20,841 nt of DNA. It comes from JAOUEE01 sp051011595. GTDB lineage: Bacteria; Actinomycetota; Acidimicrobiia; Acidimicrobiales; SHLQ01. This document shows, piece after piece, positions 15,329-20,841 of this stretch. The position numbers and the translations under genes were made by a program. The stretch covers positions 1 through 20,841 of the forward strand of contig JBPCTQ010000281.1 of assembly GCA_051011595.1 (NCBI GenBank), written 5' to 3'. Each line of letters opens with the position of its first letter. Within the stretch, counting starts at the first letter, position 1. Under the pieces are notes generated by a model, which did no database searches, was not told the DNA's origin, and was given only the letters and a program-made list of their open reading frames with translations.

Positions 15329-15625
15329 ATGTTCAAACGAGTGATCTGGACCGGAGTGGGCTACGGGCTCGGGTTCGGCAGTTCCATCTACGTCCAACGC
15401 CGTGTTCGGCGTGCGGTCGAACGGGCCCCGGAGCGGGTTCGGGCCGAGGCGGCCGCCCGCAGTCGAGCGGCTGCCGGGCGGGCCAAGGTCATCGCCACCG
15501 AGGTACGTACTGTTGTCCGTGAGACCCGTGCGGCCACTGCCGAAGACCCCGACTCCAACACTGTTGATCTGCGGGATCGACCCGAGTGGCGGTCGCTGGC
15601 CCGGCTGGCTCGGCGCTCGGCCTGA
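15329..15625 (+). CDS. Small membrane-anchored protein between rarA and alaS
   Basis: A 98-residue protein with an N-terminal hydrophobic segment (about 6-21, VIWTGVGYGLGFGSSI) is followed by a highly charged Arg/Ala/Glu-rich region (about 24-70), probably a long helix. A purine-rich GAGGGG at 15315-15320 lies 8 nt before the ATG and is one of the clearest Shine-Dalgarno sites in the window; an in-frame GTG at 15320 is less likely. The size, the MF-R start with an early hydrophobic stretch, and the place just before alaS recall the small DUF6167-type proteins found there in Streptomyces. That comparison is from memory and the function is unknown. Confidence 0.75.
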   Translation: MFKRVIWTGVGYGLGFGSSIYVQRRVRRAVERAPERVRAEAAARSRAAAGRAKVIATEVRTVVRETRAATAEDPDSNTVDLRDRPEWRSLARLARRSA

Positions 15626-15663
15626 GACGTCCGATTTGATCCACGGCATCTGAGGCCCGCCAG

Positions 15664-15669
15664 TAGGCT
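15664..15669 (+). promoter_or_regulatory. -10-like element of the alaS leader
   Basis: TAGGCT lies 9 nt before an ATG at 15679 that opens a nine-codon ORF, and 35 nt before the alaS ATG at 15705. A TTGATC at 15636-15641 is 22 bp upstream, which is too far for a standard -35. The bases between hexamer and ATG belong to the palindrome TGGCCGGCCA (15670-15679). Confidence 0.45.
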
Positions 15670-15679
15670 TGGCCGGCCA
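15670..15679 (+). repeat. 10-bp perfect palindrome at the presumed alaS transcription start
   Basis: TGGCCGGCCA reads the same on both strands. It sits between the TAGGCT hexamer and the ATG at 15679, covering the expected transcription start. It could be an operator or chance in GC-rich DNA; no second copy was noticed near another start. Confidence 0.4.
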
Positions 15680-15704
15680 TGACCACTTCGAGTTCGGGTG
15701 TTGC

Positions 15705-15708
<4 letters not shown>
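15679..15708 (+). CDS. Possible nine-codon leader ORF upstream of alaS
   Basis: ATG at 15679 opens a nine-residue frame (MTTSSSGVA) that ends in TGA at 15706-15708. That TGA overlaps the alaS ATG as ATGA. The hexamer TAGGCT 9 nt upstream would place this ATG at or near the 5' end of the mRNA. Leaderless initiation here followed by reinitiation at alaS would explain how alaS is translated without a strong Shine-Dalgarno site. The only alanine codon is the last one before the stop, so this is not a classic run-of-codons attenuator. The evidence is positional only. Confidence 0.4.
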
Positions 15709-18269
<2,561 letters not shown>

Positions 18270-18701
18270 TCCCCGCCGAACCGGAGGTCGAGCGCTCGGC
18301 ATCGACTTGGGTGAGCGTCGCATCGGCGTTGCCGTCTCCGATTCCGATGGCCGGGTGGCCACACCCATCGAGGTGGTCACCCGTTCCGGCGACCGCGGCC
18401 GCGACCATGTGGCGATCGCCGCGTTGGTCACCGAATGGGAGGTCGACATCGTGGTGGTCGGCATCCCCTATTCGCTCGACGGCTCGATCGGACCGGCGGC
18501 CAAGAAGATGCTGGCCGAGAGCAATCGACTGGGTGACGCCCTGCCGGTGCCGGTGGAGACCTACGATGAACGATTCACAACCGTGACCGCTGAACGAGCT
18601 CTGATGGACCAGGACATGAACGCCCGAGACCGACGCCAGGTGGTCGACAAGGTCGCCGCGGCCGTCATGTTGCAGGCCTGGCTCGACGGGTCACCGCAGT
18701 C

Positions 18702-20093
18702 ATGACCGACGATCGCGACGCCGAGTCGACTTCGGGCGGTACCCGCCAGCGGTTCGTCACCCGAGAGGACCTCGGCCAGGACACCATCGTCACCCCGACG
18801 GTCGACGCCGAGGATGGCGCCGACGTCAGACCCCGCGATGCCACCGTGGGATGGGAAGACATGGCCGTGGGCGCACAGACGGCGATTCCGGAGTCCAAAC
18901 CGCCCAAGGCCGAACCGGTCACCGCGGCCGGGTACGACCCCGAAGCCGGGCAGGACTTCGACAGCCGTGACTATGTCCCCCTGCCGAACCGATCGGGACC
19001 GCTGCGTCGTATTGCCATCATCGGTGTCGTGCTGTTGGTGGTGGGTGTCATCGCCTGGCGCACCGGCAGTGCCTGGTACGACCGACAGGTCCATCCGCCT
19101 GGCGATCCCGGAGAACTGGTGGAGTTCACCGTCGAGGAAGGGTGGACGCTCAACCAGATCGCCGACGGTCTGCGCCAGACCGACGTGATATCCAACGCCA
19201 CGGTCTTCCGCTTCTGGTGCAACCGCCAGGACGACTGCGGCGACTTCCAGGCCGGCAAGTACCTGCTCAACGAGAACATGGACTTCGACGAAGCCACCGA
19301 CCTGATGAACGAAGGGCCGGTGCCCATCGAGTTCTTCACCGTCAGCGTGCCCGAGGGGCTCACCGTCGAGGACATCACCGCTCGTATGGTTGCCGAGAAC
19401 AACGAGTTCGACCTGATCGAGGCCCGCGACGCCACCAGCACCCAGCTCGTGCAGTCCGAGACCCTCGCCACGGCGTCGGGCCGGATCTTCTTCGTTCCCG
19501 GCTTCCGTCACATCCTCGAGGGCATGCTCTTCCCGGCCACCTACGAGATCTCCGAGGAAGACCAGACCGACGAGGTCCAGCTGCTCCAACGTATGGCCGA
19601 GGAGATGGACCGCCGGGTGGCCGCGCTCGAAGCCGGGGTCGGTCTGCCGCCCGAGGCCGAGGCACTCGGCCTGACCACCTACGACATGGTCATCATCGCC
19701 AGCCTCATCGAGGAAGAGGCACGGGTGGAGATCGATCGACCCAAGATCGCTCGGGTGATCTACAACCGACTGCTGAACAATGAAGCCCTCGGCGTCGATG
19801 CCACCACTCGATACGCCGTCGACAAGGAGCCGGGCGAGCCCCTCACTGAGTCCGACCTGGCCAACCCTTCTCCCTACAACACGCGAAACCTGGCCAACCT
19901 CGGCCTCCCGCCCACACCGATCTCGGCGCCGGGGGAAGCAGCCCTGCGCGCCGCGTTCTCGCCCGAGGAGGGCCCGTGGTTCTACTACGCCCTCACCGAC
20001 GAGGGCGGAATCTCCGGGGCCCATGCTTTCGCGGTGACCCTCGAGGAACACCTGGCCAACGTCGATCGGTGTCGCGAGCTGGGCTTTTGCTGA
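18702..20093 (+). CDS. mltG: Endolytic murein transglycosylase MltG (YceG-like)
   Basis: MltG cleaves nascent peptidoglycan strands at the outer face of the membrane and may set glycan length. The 463-residue protein has an acidic, probably disordered cytoplasmic N-terminus of about 100 residues, one membrane helix (about 104-119), a LysM-like part (EFTVEEGWTLNQIADGL), and the YceG catalytic domain. The signature ASLIEEEARVE holds the probable catalytic Glu (E337), followed by IARVIYNRLLNN, ATTRYA, SPYNTRN and GLPPTPISAPGEAAL. The long N-terminal tail is typical of actinobacterial members. The ATG overlaps the ruvX stop, and the stop overlaps the aroE start as TGATG at 20091-20095. Confidence 0.95.
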   Translation: MTDDRDAESTSGGTRQRFVTREDLGQDTIVTPTVDAEDGADVRPRDATVGWEDMAVGAQTAIPESKPPKAEPVTAAGYDPEAGQDFDSRDYVPLPNRSGPLRRIAIIGVVLLVVGVIAWRTGSAWYDRQVHPPGDPGELVEFTVEEGWTLNQIADGLRQTDVISNATVFRFWCNRQDDCGDFQAGKYLLNENMDFDEATDLMNEGPVPIEFFTVSVPEGLTVEDITARMVAENNEFDLIEARDATSTQLVQSETLATASGRIFFVPGFRHILEGMLFPATYEISEEDQTDEVQLLQRMAEEMDRRVAALEAGVGLPPEAEALGLTTYDMVIIASLIEEEARVEIDRPKIARVIYNRLLNNEALGVDATTRYAVDKEPGEPLTESDLANPSPYNTRNLANLGLPPTPISAPGEAALRAAFSPEEGPWFYYALTDEGGISGAHAFAVTLEEHLANVDRCRELGFC

Positions 20094-20841
20094 TGCCCGG
20101 CATCAGCGGGGCGACTCGGCTGGCCGCAGTCATCGGTGATCCGGCCCGGCATTCGTTGTCGCCGGCCATCCACAACGCCGCCTTCGCCGAGACCGGATTG
20201 GACTGGGTCTACCTGGCCTTCGACGTGAGCGCCGAGCACCTCGATGGTGCCCTCGCCGCAGCACGCACCCTGGGTCTGGGCGGTTTGTCGGTCACCATGC
20301 CCCACAAGACCGCAACCGCCGGGCTGGTCGACTCGTGTTCGGTGCCGGCTCAGGCGCTCGATGCGGTGAACTGTGTGGTGCCCGGGGACGATGGCCTGCA
20401 CGGCGAGAACACCGACGGCGACGGTTTCCTGGCCGGACTGCGGGCCGACGCTGGAATCGAACCGGCCGGCCTCGATGTCCTCGTACTGGGCGCGGGTGGT
20501 GCGGCCCGCGCCGTGGTGGAGGCACTGGCCCGGCATGGCGCGGCATCGGTAGGGGTGCACAACCGCACCCCGGAGCGGGCTCGAACAGCAGCTGCCATGG
20601 CGGGTTCGGTGGGTCAGGTGGTCGACCTCGACGAGCTCGATCGTTATCACCTCATCGTCAACGCCACCCCGCAGGGAATGACCGGCGGTTCCGATGCCGC
20701 CTTGCCCTGCCCGGTCGACGGACTCCATGGCGGTCAGTGCTTGGTCGACCTGGTGTACCAACCGGCCGAGACGCCCTGGTTGCGGGCGGCCCGGGCCCGG
20801 GGCCTGGAGGCTCACAATGGCTTGTCCATGCTGGTCCACCA
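20093..20841 (+). CDS. aroE: Shikimate dehydrogenase (3' end missing)
   Basis: AroE reduces 3-dehydroshikimate to shikimate with NADPH in aromatic amino acid synthesis. The frame runs open from the ATG at 20093 to the window edge (249 codons). The substrate site is clear: SLSP near residue 22, catalytic K72 in TMPHK and D108 in NTDGDG. The Rossmann NADP site VLGAGGAARAVV is followed by the NRTPERA loop and NATPQGM. DLVYQPAETPWL and the start of the C-terminal helix (GLSMLVH) are also present, so only the last few tens of residues are missing. The TGATG overlap with mltG implies coupled translation and matches the mltG-aroE order of mycobacteria. Confidence 0.95.
   Translation, partial: MPGISGATRLAAVIGDPARHSLSPAIHNAAFAETGLDWVYLAFDVSAEHLDGALAAARTLGLGGLSVTMPHKTATAGLVDSCSVPAQALDAVNCVVPGDDGLHGENTDGDGFLAGLRADAGIEPAGLDVLVLGAGGAARAVVEALARHGAASVGVHNRTPERARTAAAMAGSVGQVVDLDELDRYHLIVNATPQGMTGGSDAALPCPVDGLHGGQCLVDLVYQPAETPWLRAARARGLEAHNGLSMLVH

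Noticed and set aside
15669..15704. TTG at 15669 as the alaS start
   Set aside because: It would add twelve residues not found in the family and would start inside the -10-like hexamer. The ATG at 15705 begins exactly at the conserved N-terminus.

Overview
This is a gene-dense, high-GC bacterial window with strong G/C preference at third codon positions. It carries the conserved actinobacterial housekeeping order secD-secF-apt-rel ... hisS-aspS ... rarA-(small gene)-alaS-ruvX-mltG-aroE, the same order of landmarks I recall from Mycobacterium tuberculosis (Rv2587c back to Rv2552c). Frequent leaderless-type starts also point to Actinomycetota. The unusual genes filling the gaps, the Thr-rich SecD and an atypical AspRS loop fit an early-branching class such as Acidimicrobiia. 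The phylum is a firm inference; the class is tentative.

Layout. (1) Positions 1-5764, plus strand: the 3' part of secD, secF, apt and a bifunctional rel, covering protein export, adenine salvage and (p)ppGpp metabolism. (2) Positions 5765-9125, a lineage-specific block: a minus-strand SGNH-type lipoprotein, a plus-strand conserved hypothetical protein, and a minus-strand multi-pass membrane protein with Asp-box-like repeats. (3) Positions 9216-12247, plus strand: hisS and aspS, overlapping by GTGA. (4) Positions 12260-13075, minus strand: an unrecognised single-span membrane protein. (5) Positions 13151-20841, plus strand: a sugar isomerase/epimerase-like TIM barrel, rarA, a 98-residue membrane-anchored protein, alaS, ruvX, mltG and the 5' part of aroE. 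Most neighbours in this run overlap or nearly touch.

Seven gene starts that are not inside an operon carry a TANNNT -10-like hexamer 6-9 nt before the start codon, which implies leaderless or near-leaderless mRNAs. The alaS case is the most distinctive: the hexamer points to a nine-codon mini-ORF whose stop overlaps the alaS start as ATGA. Three convergent gene pairs end 0, 5 and 12 bp apart, leaving no room for intergenic intrinsic terminators.

I saw no tRNA or rRNA genes, insertion sequences, phage genes, CRISPR arrays, toxin-antitoxin pairs or defence genes. No intergenic stretch reaches 300 bases; the longest are about 80-90 bp. I found no convincing undescribed multi-gene system. The items worth following are the three lineage-specific proteins between rel and hisS, the alaS leader ORF, the Thr-rich SecD insert and the leaderless promoter set.
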